Source of the DNA: Holosporales bacterium
GTDB taxonomy: Bacteria > Pseudomonadota > Alphaproteobacteria > Caedimonadales > UBA9215
Direction of reading: 5' to 3'
Assembly (NCBI GenBank): GCA_003503995.1
Contig: DOCA01000018.1
Coordinates: 712 to 6,711 of the forward strand
Length of the DNA stretch: 6,000 bases
Within the stretch, counting starts at the first letter, position 1, and each line of letters starts with the position of its first letter. The notes below the pieces were generated by a model, which was not told the DNA's origin, did not search any database, and saw only the letters and a program-made list of their open reading frames with translations. Positions 1 through 5,870 of this stretch are shown here, in pieces. The position numbers and the translations under genes are program-made.

Positions 1-374
1 CCTGCGAGCATCAAATCTAGCAACCCTTTTTGCTCTAACCTATTGAGTTCGGTCCAGCCGCCAATATGCTTGTGATTAATAAAGATCTGAGGAATGGCTC
101 TGGAGCCGTTTGTGCGTTCGCTCATTTCTCGGGCATTCTTGCCGATGTTAACATCTCTAACGTCAAACTGAATGCCTTTTTTTCCCATAAAATCTTTCGC
201 CATCAGGCAATAACGACAGCTATTGCTTGAATAAATTACCACACTAACTTTTTGCTTCACGCGTTGCACAAGGGCTGGCTCACCTTCTGCTGGCCTATCT
301 TGTTTGTTAAATAGAAAGTAACCAAAAAAGCCAATGAGCCCCAACAGAATGATAATCGCGATGTTTTTTCCCAT
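1..374 (-). CDS. Membrane-anchored glutaredoxin (3' end beyond the window)
   Basis: I translated this from the minus strand: 124 residues are visible before the window edge. Residues about 5-22 are an uninterrupted hydrophobic stretch (IAIIILLGLIGFFGYFLF) with no AxA-type cleavage site, so it looks like an uncleaved membrane anchor. A polar linker follows to about residue 42. The rest matches the glutaredoxin fold: first strand VSVVIYSS, redox motif CRYC at 53-56 (classical glutaredoxins have CPYC), cis-proline segment AIPQIFI at 93-99 with P95, and the GG pair at 105-106 that helps bind glutathione. The family role is glutathione-dependent reduction of disulfides or mixed disulfides. By comparison with E. 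coli GrxC-type proteins, the end (GLLDLML) lies close to the natural C-terminus. The gene starts 6 bases after the stop of the MazG-like gene and is probably co-transcribed with it. Whether the domain faces cytoplasm or periplasm cannot be told, because charges flanking the anchor are balanced. The family is confident; membrane anchoring is inferred from hydrophobicity. Confidence 0.9.
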   Translation of the reverse strand, partial: MGKNIAIIILLGLIGFFGYFLFNKQDRPAEGEPALVQRVKQKVSVVIYSSNSCRYCLMAKDFMGKKGIQFDVRDVNIGKNAREMSERTNGSRAIPQIFINHKHIGGWTELNRLEQKGLLDLMLA

Positions 375-380
375 GATCTT

Positions 381-752
381 TTAGTCCTCTCTTAAATAAA
401 CTTGTCGTAATTTTTCATCGCCTATGGGGTAGGCTTGTTTTATTTTTTCTAGCTTTTCTTGGGTTGCCTTGAGGATATCAATCTCGTACAGACTTGCCAA
501 GTGCAATACATTTAGCATAACGTCCCCTAGCTCATCCCCAATGGCGGATTTTTTAGCCTCAGAAAGTTGATCTAAATCTGATTCAAGGAGCCACGTAAAA
601 TGCTCTGCCAATTCGCCAGCTTCAACGTGTAAATTCATGGCAACGCTTTTTGCATTAGTATAGGGTTGCCAACCACGGGTCTTGATCAGATCATAGTAGT
701 CATCCATGATGGTCTTCAGAACTTGACGCTCGGTTGTTTTTTTTACTTCCAT
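381..752 (-). CDS. MazG-like nucleotide pyrophosphohydrolase (dCTPase/RS21-C6 type)
   Basis: This 123-residue, mostly helical protein belongs to the all-alpha NTP pyrophosphohydrolase superfamily (MazG/dCTPase), which hydrolyses (d)NTPs to the monophosphate and pyrophosphate and cleans the nucleotide pool. The family's metal-binding pattern is visible. The first helix carries E44-A-G-E47 followed by LAEHFTWL, and the second carries E74-L-G-D77 followed by VMLNVLHLA. A conserved-type Tyr-Pro occurs at 108-109 after a Lys-rich helix, as in the RS21-C6/dCTPase group. The length is typical of single-domain members and about half that of two-domain E. coli MazG. There is no signal peptide, so it should be cytosolic. 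Nothing around it looks like a toxin-antitoxin pair. The start at 752 has only a weak Shine-Dalgarno site, but a good promoter candidate lies just upstream (786-814), which fits a short leader. The exact substrate (dCTP or another nucleotide) cannot be read from the sequence. Confidence 0.88.
   Translation of the reverse strand: MEVKKTTERQVLKTIMDDYYDLIKTRGWQPYTNAKSVAMNLHVEAGELAEHFTWLLESDLDQLSEAKKSAIGDELGDVMLNVLHLASLYEIDILKATQEKLEKIKQAYPIGDEKLRQVYLRED
385..390 (-). promoter_or_regulatory. Shine-Dalgarno site for the glutaredoxin gene, inside the upstream gene
   Basis: On the minus strand, AGAGGA lies within the last codons of the MazG-like gene, ten bases before the ATG at 374-372. It supports that start. 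The overlap of the ribosome site with the upstream reading frame suggests the two genes are translated from one message. Confidence 0.6.
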
Positions 753-785
753 GAAAGGTTAGCTTTATAAGGGTAATTTTTCCCT

Positions 786-814
786 ATTCTAGGAGAGGTC
801 TTTTTTTAAAGCAA
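786..814 (-). promoter_or_regulatory. Candidate sigma70 promoter for the MazG-like/glutaredoxin unit
   Basis: Read on the minus strand, a -35-like TTGCTT (814-809) is followed by a 17-base spacer and a -10 box TAGAAT (791-786), which is five of six to consensus. Transcription would begin near 779, giving a leader of about 27 bases before the ATG at 752. The -35 box is the weaker half. Position, spacing and the good -10 box are the support. Confidence 0.5.
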
Positions 815-830
815 GGGTGTTTCCAATCCA

Positions 831-859
831 TGGACAGGGTTCAAACTAAAGGCTATACT
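831..859 (+). promoter_or_regulatory. Candidate sigma70 promoter for the tricorn-LOG-copper chaperone operon
   Basis: TGGACA (831-836) and TATACT (854-859) each match the -35 and -10 consensus at five of six positions, with an ideal 17-base spacer. Transcription would start near 866, about 30 bases before the ATG at 896. The outer boxes of this and the leftward promoter are only 16 bases apart, so one regulator bound between them could affect both. I see no clear operator. Confidence 0.65.
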
Positions 860-895
860 TCAGAGATTACGATGAACAATAAAAAGGCTCCCTGA

Positions 896-3800
896 ATGTC
901 GACCCAAGGTTATTACCGCTACCCAACTGTGTTTAATGAGACTGTGATTTTTGTGAGCGAAGGGGATTTATGGCACTTGCCTTTAGTCGACAAAGGTGCC
1001 GCCACAGCGAGGCGTTTGACCTATAACAAGGGCGCCATTAAAGCCCCTGTGTTCTCACCCGATGGAAAAACTCTTGCTTTTTCTTCAACGGACGAAGGGC
1101 ATAGCGAGCTCTATACCATGCCAGCAGAGGGTGGAGAAATCACCCGTCTGACTTATATGGGTGATGACGTGACGGTGCTTGCGTGGACTAAAGACGGTAT
1201 TTACTTTTCATCTTCCTATGGACAACCATTTTTGAAGTGGAATGTGGTTTGGAAAATTTCACCACAAGGTGGTGTGCCAGAAAAACTTAATATAGGTCCT
1301 GCGAATTTCATTAGCCTCAAAGGAGATAAGCTTGCAAGTGGTGCTGTGATTCAACGCCATGGCTACCGTGAATATGGTTATTGGAAACGTTACCGTGGTG
1401 GTACAGCAGGTGATCTTTGGGTGGATCAAAAAGGAACAGGAACTTTTGAAAAGCTTGTGGATTTAAAGGGTGATCTTGCGCGACCCATCTGGGTGCCATC
1501 AGCGGGAAGTAAGGGCGGTAAAATTGTCTTTAGCTCGGACCATGAAGGTGTTGGTAATTTATATGCTTGTGCGCCTGATGGTAAAAACATTGAACGCCTT
1601 ACGAACCATACGGATTACTATGTGCGTAACCAATCGAGTGATGGCAAAACCGTTGTTTATCACGCTGGCGCTGATTTGTGGGTCCTTGATCTTGCAACTG
1701 GAAAAGACCGTAAGCTAGATATTTCTTATCACAGCGACCGCCCTGAGCGAGCCCGTAAATTTTTTGCGCCAACACGGTATTTGCAAGGCTATGATTTGCA
1801 CCCTAAGGGAGGCCATTTGAGTGTTGTTACTCGAGGAAAGGCCTGTGTTTTTGGCAATTGGGAAGGGCCTGTTTTGCAGTTTGGCGCAAAGGATGGCATT
1901 CGCTATCGCCTTCCAAAATGGCTTCACGATGGTAAACGTGTTCTTATCGTCAATGATGATGCTGGTGATGAAAGCCTTGAAGTTTATGATGCGGCAACGT
2001 CAAAACTTCTTTCTAAGCCAAAGAAAAAAATGGACATTGGCCGTGTGCTTGAGCTCTGGGTGAATCCCAAAAATGATAGCGCTGTCCTTTTTAACCATCG
2101 AAGCGATGTGCTTTTTGTTGACCTCAAAAAATGGACAATGACTAAGATTGATAATAGTGAATTTTCGCGCCCTGCTGGCGGAGATTGGTCCCCTGATGGG
2201 AAGTGGTTTACCTATTCTGTTTCCATTGATCGCCCTAAAATGGCTGTGAAATTATTTGAAGTCAAAACGAAGAAAGTGACGCAAATTTCAACACCTATTC
2301 TCGTTGATGAGTCCCCCGTTTTTGATCCCGATGGTAAGTATATTTATTTCTTATCCCATCGTCATTTTGACCCTGTCCACGATGCATTGCATTTTGAGCT
2401 TTCTTTTATGTATGCAACAAAGCTCTATGCGATCCCATTGTCAACGGAGACGGCATCTCCCTTCTTAAAGCTTCCTGATCCCTTATTTGAAGAAGAAAAA
2501 AAAGAAGACGAGGCAAAAGGTAAGAAAAAAGGCAAAAAAGACGCTGAAAAAGACGGCGATGCCGAAAAAGAAATCGAGGTTAAAATTGATCTCAAAGGCA
2601 TTGAAAAACGTCTTTTTGAATTTCCCATCGAGGCTGGAATTTATGGTGGTTTATGTGCGACCAAGGGTAAAGTGTATTATGTTTCTTGTCCCGTTGAAGG
2701 TGCTTTTGAAGCAGAAGAACGCGGCACTGAAAGCGCAACACATCTTGAATGTTTTGACTTTGAGACTTTAAAAACAGACACCGTTGGCAGTGGTCTTGAT
2801 GACATCCAAACTAACCTGACCAAGACTCATCTTTTAACTCTTCATAGCAAGCGTTTGCGGGTCTTCAAAGGAGGTGCAAAGCCAGAAGAAGAGCCAACAC
2901 CGACGGAAAAATCGGGTTGGATTAACTTGGCGCGTGTCAAATTGATGGTGACGCCTTGTGCAGAGTGGGCGCAAATGTACAAAGAAGCCTGGCGTTTGCA
3001 ACGGGATCAATATTGGGTCGAGGATATGGCTGATATTGACTGGCAAAAAGTCTTTGATCGCTATGAACCTTTGGTTGAGCGCGTTTCAACACGTGATGAA
3101 TTCACTGATATCGTTTGGGAAATGCAGGGAGAGCTTGGAACGTCCCATGCATATTCCTTTGGCGGAGATGTAAAACCGTCACCGCGTTGGAGTGTTGGTG
3201 CTCTTGGGGCTGATTTTACATGGGATAAAAAACATAAAGCTTATGTCATTTCAAATATCTCAGAAGGAGATTCGTGGGATCCTGATCGCTCATCTCCCCT
3301 AACACACCCAGGGATTAATCTTATTGAGGGTGACCTTTTGTTTGCCATTAATAAAGAGTCTTTAACAGAAACAGTGACGCCTTATGAGGTCTTATTGCAT
3401 AAAGCAGCAGAAGTGGTTGAGCTTGAGGTCGCTGCTCAAAAAACACCAAAGAAGGCACGGGCTGTTTTTGTGAAAACGCTTCGCAATCAATACCCAACAC
3501 GTTATCGGGATTGGGTCGAAAATAACCGCGCTTACGTGACGAAAAAGACCAAGGGCAAAGTTGGTTATATTCATATCCCTGATATGAGTTCATGGGGTTA
3601 TGCAGAATTTCACCGCTCTTTCTTGCAGGAAGTTGATAAAGAAGGCCTCATCGTTGATGTTCGATTTAATGGAGGAGGAAATGTGTCGCAGCTTCTTCTT
3701 GAAAAGCTGGCACGACGCCGTTTGGGATATGATGTGACGAGGTGGCATGGCATGGCGCCTTATCCTGATCAAGCTCCTATGGGACCGATGGTTGCCTTGA

Positions 3801-4174
3801 CTAATGAATATGCTGGGTCCGATGGTGATATGTTCTCTCATAACTTTAAGTTGATGAATCTCGGTCCGTTGATTGGAAAGCGTACTTGGGGAGGGGTTAT
3901 TGGTATTTGGCCCCGCCATGGTTTGGTTGATGGCGGAATGACAACTCAGCCTGAGTTCTCTTTTTGGTTTAAAGATATTGGTTGGAATATTGAAAATTAT
4001 GGTGTCGATCCTGATATTGAAGTTGAATTCAAACCACAGGATTATACTAAAGGTCTTGACCCTCAATTGGATCGTGGATTAAAAGAGCTGGATAAACTCA
4101 TCAAAAAACACGATGAAAAAATCCCTGATCTTGGCACAAAACCGAGTTTGAAATTGCCTCGAAAATTGGCATAG
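896..4174 (+). CDS. Tricorn protease homologue (peptidase family S41)
   Basis: This 1092-residue protein is close in length to Thermoplasma tricorn (about 1070). The family cuts oligopeptides into very short peptides. The N-terminal two-thirds is beta-propeller, with repeated blade motifs such as SPDGK at 54-58 and 432-436 and DPDGK at 477-481, and YWKRYRGG at 162-169. Residues about 531-565 are a Lys/Glu/Asp-rich insertion inside the second propeller. A helical C1 segment follows (about 686-755, with EAWRLQRDQYW), then a PDZ-like domain (about 763-850) and the catalytic C2 domain. Catalytic residues can be matched by motif and spacing: S750-H751 in GTSHAY, GGG at 926-928 (oxyanion region), nucleophile S975 followed by D976 in AGSDGD, and E1033 in IENYGVDPD. 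D946 sits 29 residues before the nucleophile, as does the P1-specificity aspartate of Thermoplasma tricorn. There is no signal peptide, so a cytoplasmic enzyme is expected. A TGA directly precedes the ATG, and AAGG at 884-887 is a suitable ribosome site. It is the first gene of a probable operon and looks intact. Confidence 0.95.
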   Translation: MSTQGYYRYPTVFNETVIFVSEGDLWHLPLVDKGAATARRLTYNKGAIKAPVFSPDGKTLAFSSTDEGHSELYTMPAEGGEITRLTYMGDDVTVLAWTKDGIYFSSSYGQPFLKWNVVWKISPQGGVPEKLNIGPANFISLKGDKLASGAVIQRHGYREYGYWKRYRGGTAGDLWVDQKGTGTFEKLVDLKGDLARPIWVPSAGSKGGKIVFSSDHEGVGNLYACAPDGKNIERLTNHTDYYVRNQSSDGKTVVYHAGADLWVLDLATGKDRKLDISYHSDRPERARKFFAPTRYLQGYDLHPKGGHLSVVTRGKACVFGNWEGPVLQFGAKDGIRYRLPKWLHDGKRVLIVNDDAGDESLEVYDAATSKLLSKPKKKMDIGRVLELWVNPKNDSAVLFNHRSDVLFVDLKKWTMTKIDNSEFSRPAGGDWSPDGKWFTYSVSIDRPKMAVKLFEVKTKKVTQISTPILVDESPVFDPDGKYIYFLSHRHFDPVHDALHFELSFMYATKLYAIPLSTETASPFLKLPDPLFEEEKKEDEAKGKKKGKKDAEKDGDAEKEIEVKIDLKGIEKRLFEFPIEAGIYGGLCATKGKVYYVSCPVEGAFEAEERGTESATHLECFDFETLKTDTVGSGLDDIQTNLTKTHLLTLHSKRLRVFKGGAKPEEEPTPTEKSGWINLARVKLMVTPCAEWAQMYKEAWRLQRDQYWVEDMADIDWQKVFDRYEPLVERVSTRDEFTDIVWEMQGELGTSHAYSFGGDVKPSPRWSVGALGADFTWDKKHKAYVISNISEGDSWDPDRSSPLTHPGINLIEGDLLFAINKESLTETVTPYEVLLHKAAEVVELEVAAQKTPKKARAVFVKTLRNQYPTRYRDWVENNRAYVTKKTKGKVGYIHIPDMSSWGYAEFHRSFLQEVDKEGLIVDVRFNGGGNVSQLLLEKLARRRLGYDVTRWHGMAPYPDQAPMGPMVALTNEYAGSDGDMFSHNFKLMNLGPLIGKRTWGGVIGIWPRHGLVDGGMTTQPEFSFWFKDIGWNIENYGVDPDIEVEFKPQDYTKGLDPQLDRGLKELDKLIKKHDEKIPDLGTKPSLKLPRKLA

Positions 4175-4211
4175 CTTTTTAAAAAAATTATAAAGAACAG
4201 AAGAGATAAAA

Positions 4212-4802
4212 ATGACTAAAATTCAATCCATTGGCGTTTATTGCGGAGCCTCAAACGACTGCCCACAGGTTTTTAACGAGGCTGCCCATGATTTTGGAAT
4301 TTTGATGGCTAAAAATAATGTTGAGATTGTTTATGGTGGTGGCCGCGTTGGTCTTATGGGGATTACGGCCAAAGCTTGCATGGAGAAGGGTGGTAAGGTT
4401 TGTGGTGTGATTCCTCGTTTCTTGGATAATCATGAAGGAGGATTTTCTGAGATTACAGAGCTGCATTATGTGGATAGTATGCACGAGCGTAAGCAATTAA
4501 TGTTTGAGCGTTCCGATGCCTTTGCTGTTTTACCAGGAGGTTTTGGCACCTTGGATGAGCTTTGTGAAATCTTAACGTGGAAGCAAGTTGGCCTTCATAA
4601 GAAGTATATTTTTATTCTTGATATTAACCGCTATTGGTCGCCGATTTTTTGTGATGCTATGGAGGTTCTTGTTAAGAATAAGTTTGTTCGAAAAGAAGAT
4701 AAAAACCTTTTCACTCTTGTTGAACGTGTTGAAGACATGATACCATTTCTTTCAGCCGAACGTCCTGAAAATCAAGAAACTTATGTGAATAAGTGGGGCT
4801 AA
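4212..4802 (+). CDS. LOG-family nucleoside-5'-monophosphate phosphoribohydrolase
   Basis: This 196-residue Rossmann-like protein carries the signatures of the LOG (LONELY GUY, TIGR00730) family. These are the glycine-rich GGGRVGLMG at 42-50, MHERK at 90-94 and the hallmark PGGFGTLDE at 108-116. R93 and E116 match the residues the family uses for catalysis. Characterised members split the N-glycosidic bond of cytokinin riboside 5'-monophosphates or AMP, giving free base and ribose 5-phosphate. In a bacterium without known plant contact, purine nucleotide salvage or turnover is a safer reading than cytokinin production. Older annotations call such proteins 'lysine decarboxylase', which is wrong for this family. 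The length is normal, and there is no signal peptide or membrane segment. AAGAG at 4201-4205 provides a ribosome site six bases before the ATG. The gene starts 37 bases after the tricorn gene with no terminator between, so it is probably co-transcribed. Confidence 0.93.
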   Translation: MTKIQSIGVYCGASNDCPQVFNEAAHDFGILMAKNNVEIVYGGGRVGLMGITAKACMEKGGKVCGVIPRFLDNHEGGFSEITELHYVDSMHERKQLMFERSDAFAVLPGGFGTLDELCEILTWKQVGLHKKYIFILDINRYWSPIFCDAMEVLVKNKFVRKEDKNLFTLVERVEDMIPFLSAERPENQETYVNKWG

Positions 4803-4827
4803 ATTACAAAATAAGGAATGATATAAA

Positions 4828-5355
4828 ATGATTAATTTTAAAAAAGTTTTGATGCTAAGTATTGTGGCGTTGAGTATGGCAACTACGGTTGCTTTGGAAC
4901 CTGCTCAAGCTAAAGCAGAGAGAGCCAATGAGCGCATCGTTGTGTTTGAAAAGGAAAAAGTCACACTTATTAATCCTTTTGCACGAAAAGCCAAAAAAGG
5001 TCAAAATTCTGCCGCTTTTGTGGTGATTCAAAATAATTGTGAAGTGGGTTGTCGCATTGTAAAAGCGAGAAGCCCTATTGCCAATACCGTTGAACTTCAT
5101 ACATCCTTTGAGGACAATGGTGTTCACAAGATGCGTCCTGTGAAATTCATTGCTTTGCCTGGTAAAACAGAAGATAAGATCAGTGAAGTAGAGTTAAAAT
5201 CAGGGGGCTATCACGTTATGCTCATTGATCTTAATCAAGACATAGAAGCGGGCACAGAAATTCCTGTAACTCTTGAGATGAGCAATGGCAATACGCTGAC
5301 AGCTGCCTATAAAGTTAAAGGTTGTTGTGGTCATTGTCACGGCCCTTCACAGTAG
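4828..5355 (+). CDS. Exported PCu(A)C-type copper chaperone with Cys/His-rich C-terminus
   Basis: The first 28-30 residues are a signal peptide: Lys at 5-6, a hydrophobic core, and a probable cut after AQA (28) or AKA (30), so the protein should act in the periplasm. The remainder resembles the PCu(A)C domain, which carries Cu(I) to the CuA/CuB centres of cytochrome oxidase. The conserved frame is visible as VELH at 88-91, KMRPV at 101-105 and GGYHVML at 126-132. The metal motif is H91-X10-M102-X26-H129-X-M131, whereas the family form is H(M)X10MX21HXM. About five residues are therefore inserted in the loop around 112-120. The usual HxM methionine is S93, and H100 stands where many relatives have methionine. 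Two further Cys (71, 75) and a tail CCGHCHG (166-172) could bind additional metal. AAGGA at 4813-4817 is the ribosome site. The gene follows LOG by 25 bases. The fold assignment is strong; copper delivery is inferred from the family. Confidence 0.85.
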   Translation: MINFKKVLMLSIVALSMATTVALEPAQAKAERANERIVVFEKEKVTLINPFARKAKKGQNSAAFVVIQNNCEVGCRIVKARSPIANTVELHTSFEDNGVHKMRPVKFIALPGKTEDKISEVELKSGGYHVMLIDLNQDIEAGTEIPVTLEMSNGNTLTAAYKVKGCCGHCHGPSQ

Positions 5356-5379
5356 ATTTTCCTTTTTTCATGGCTATAT

Positions 5380-5409
5380 TTGACGATATATTATAAATCA
5401 TGTTAGAAT
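5380..5409 (+). promoter_or_regulatory. Candidate extended -10 promoter for the small exported protein
   Basis: TTGACG (5380-5385, five of six) is followed by an 18-base spacer and TAGAAT (5404-5409, five of six). The -10 box is preceded by TG one base away (5401-5402), the extended -10 pattern. Transcription would start near 5416, leaving a leader of about 25 bases that contains the ribosome site GAGGA (5428-5432). This suggests the next gene is transcribed on its own, although read-through from the upstream operon is not excluded. Confidence 0.65.
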
Positions 5410-5440
5410 ATTACTGTTAAATAAAAAGAGGAAAGTTATT

Positions 5441-5818
5441 ATGATTCGATTTAAGGAAATATTATATGTTTTTGCCATGCTCTTTGTTGCAACAGGAGCT
5501 TTTGCCTTACAAGATTTTGAAATAATTATGGACATAACTTCTGTGACAGCATCAGATGTTGCCCTTAGGGTTTCCCCAATAAAAATGGAAAAAGAAGATC
5601 AAGATGTTTTTCTTATAAAGAAAGGGATGTCTAAACAAATTGTAAAGGTGAAAGTCCCTGACTCTGAACGATATGTTGGTCTGTTTCTTGCCAAAAAAAG
5701 GGAGCATGATACGGGGTATGCGAACATCAGGCAGAGATTTATTAGCGCTAAAGTTTCTGATCGTAGAATCCGTATAAAAGTTCATGGTGGTGAATTGCCA
5801 CAATTTGGAAAAAGATAA
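5441..5818 (+). CDS. Small exported protein of unknown function
   Basis: I do not recognise this 125-residue protein. The N-terminus is a good signal peptide: R3 and K5, a hydrophobic core at about 7-19, and a probable signal peptidase I cut after AFA (residue 22). The mature protein would be about 103 residues and periplasmic or secreted. It has no Cys and no Trp, and is basic (about 21 Lys/Arg against 14 Asp/Glu by my count). Alternating hydrophobic and charged stretches such as KQIVKVKV and RRIRIKV suggest a small beta-rich domain. No lipobox, further membrane segment or catalytic motif is visible. The start is supported by GAGGA eight bases upstream and by the promoter ahead of it. The gene stands alone between its own promoter and a terminator. 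Its base composition is slightly more AT-rich by eye than the operon before it. It is likely a real gene; its role is open. Confidence 0.8.
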   Translation: MIRFKEILYVFAMLFVATGAFALQDFEIIMDITSVTASDVALRVSPIKMEKEDQDVFLIKKGMSKQIVKVKVPDSERYVGLFLAKKREHDTGYANIRQRFISAKVSDRRIRIKVHGGELPQFGKR

Positions 5819-5835
5819 CACGCTTTGGCCCAAAG

Positions 5836-5870
5836 AAACCGCCCCTATATGGAGGCGGTTTTTTTATTTT
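5836..5870 (+). terminator. Rho-independent terminator after the small exported protein gene
   Basis: AAACCGCC (5836-5843) pairs perfectly with GGCGGTTT (5854-5861) around a ten-base loop in which CC and GG could extend the stem. A T-rich tract follows (5859-5870). It begins 17 bases after the stop codon. Read on the minus strand, the stem is followed by only a short broken T run, so it would be weak in that direction. Confidence 0.88.

Noticed and set aside
381..752. MazG-like gene as the antidote of a toxin-antitoxin module
   Set aside because: No MazE/MazF-like gene is adjacent; the neighbour is a glutaredoxin, and the family fits nucleotide pyrophosphohydrolysis on its own.
2486..2593. 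Lys/Glu-rich stretch as a sign of frameshift or sequencing error
   Set aside because: The frame continues into propeller and catalytic domains with correct motifs, and the composition is balanced Lys/Glu/Asp, as expected of a charged linker.
1317..3173. Several open frames of 60-94 codons on both strands inside the tricorn gene
   Set aside because: All overlap an intact, recognisable coding sequence in another frame and their translations have unnatural composition, so they are shadows.
3590..4066. A 158-codon open frame on the minus strand
   Set aside because: It lies opposite the catalytic domain of the tricorn gene, whose motifs are unmistakable. The antisense protein has no recognisable features and no ribosome site or promoter was evident.
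4175..4211. TTTTTAAAAA run between the tricorn and LOG genes as a possible terminator
   Set aside because: It is self-complementary only through A and T, has no GC stem and no loop, and would not terminate transcription.
5330..5372. T-rich stretch after the copper chaperone gene as a possible terminator
   Set aside because: The T run is present but I find no stable GC-rich stem directly before it.
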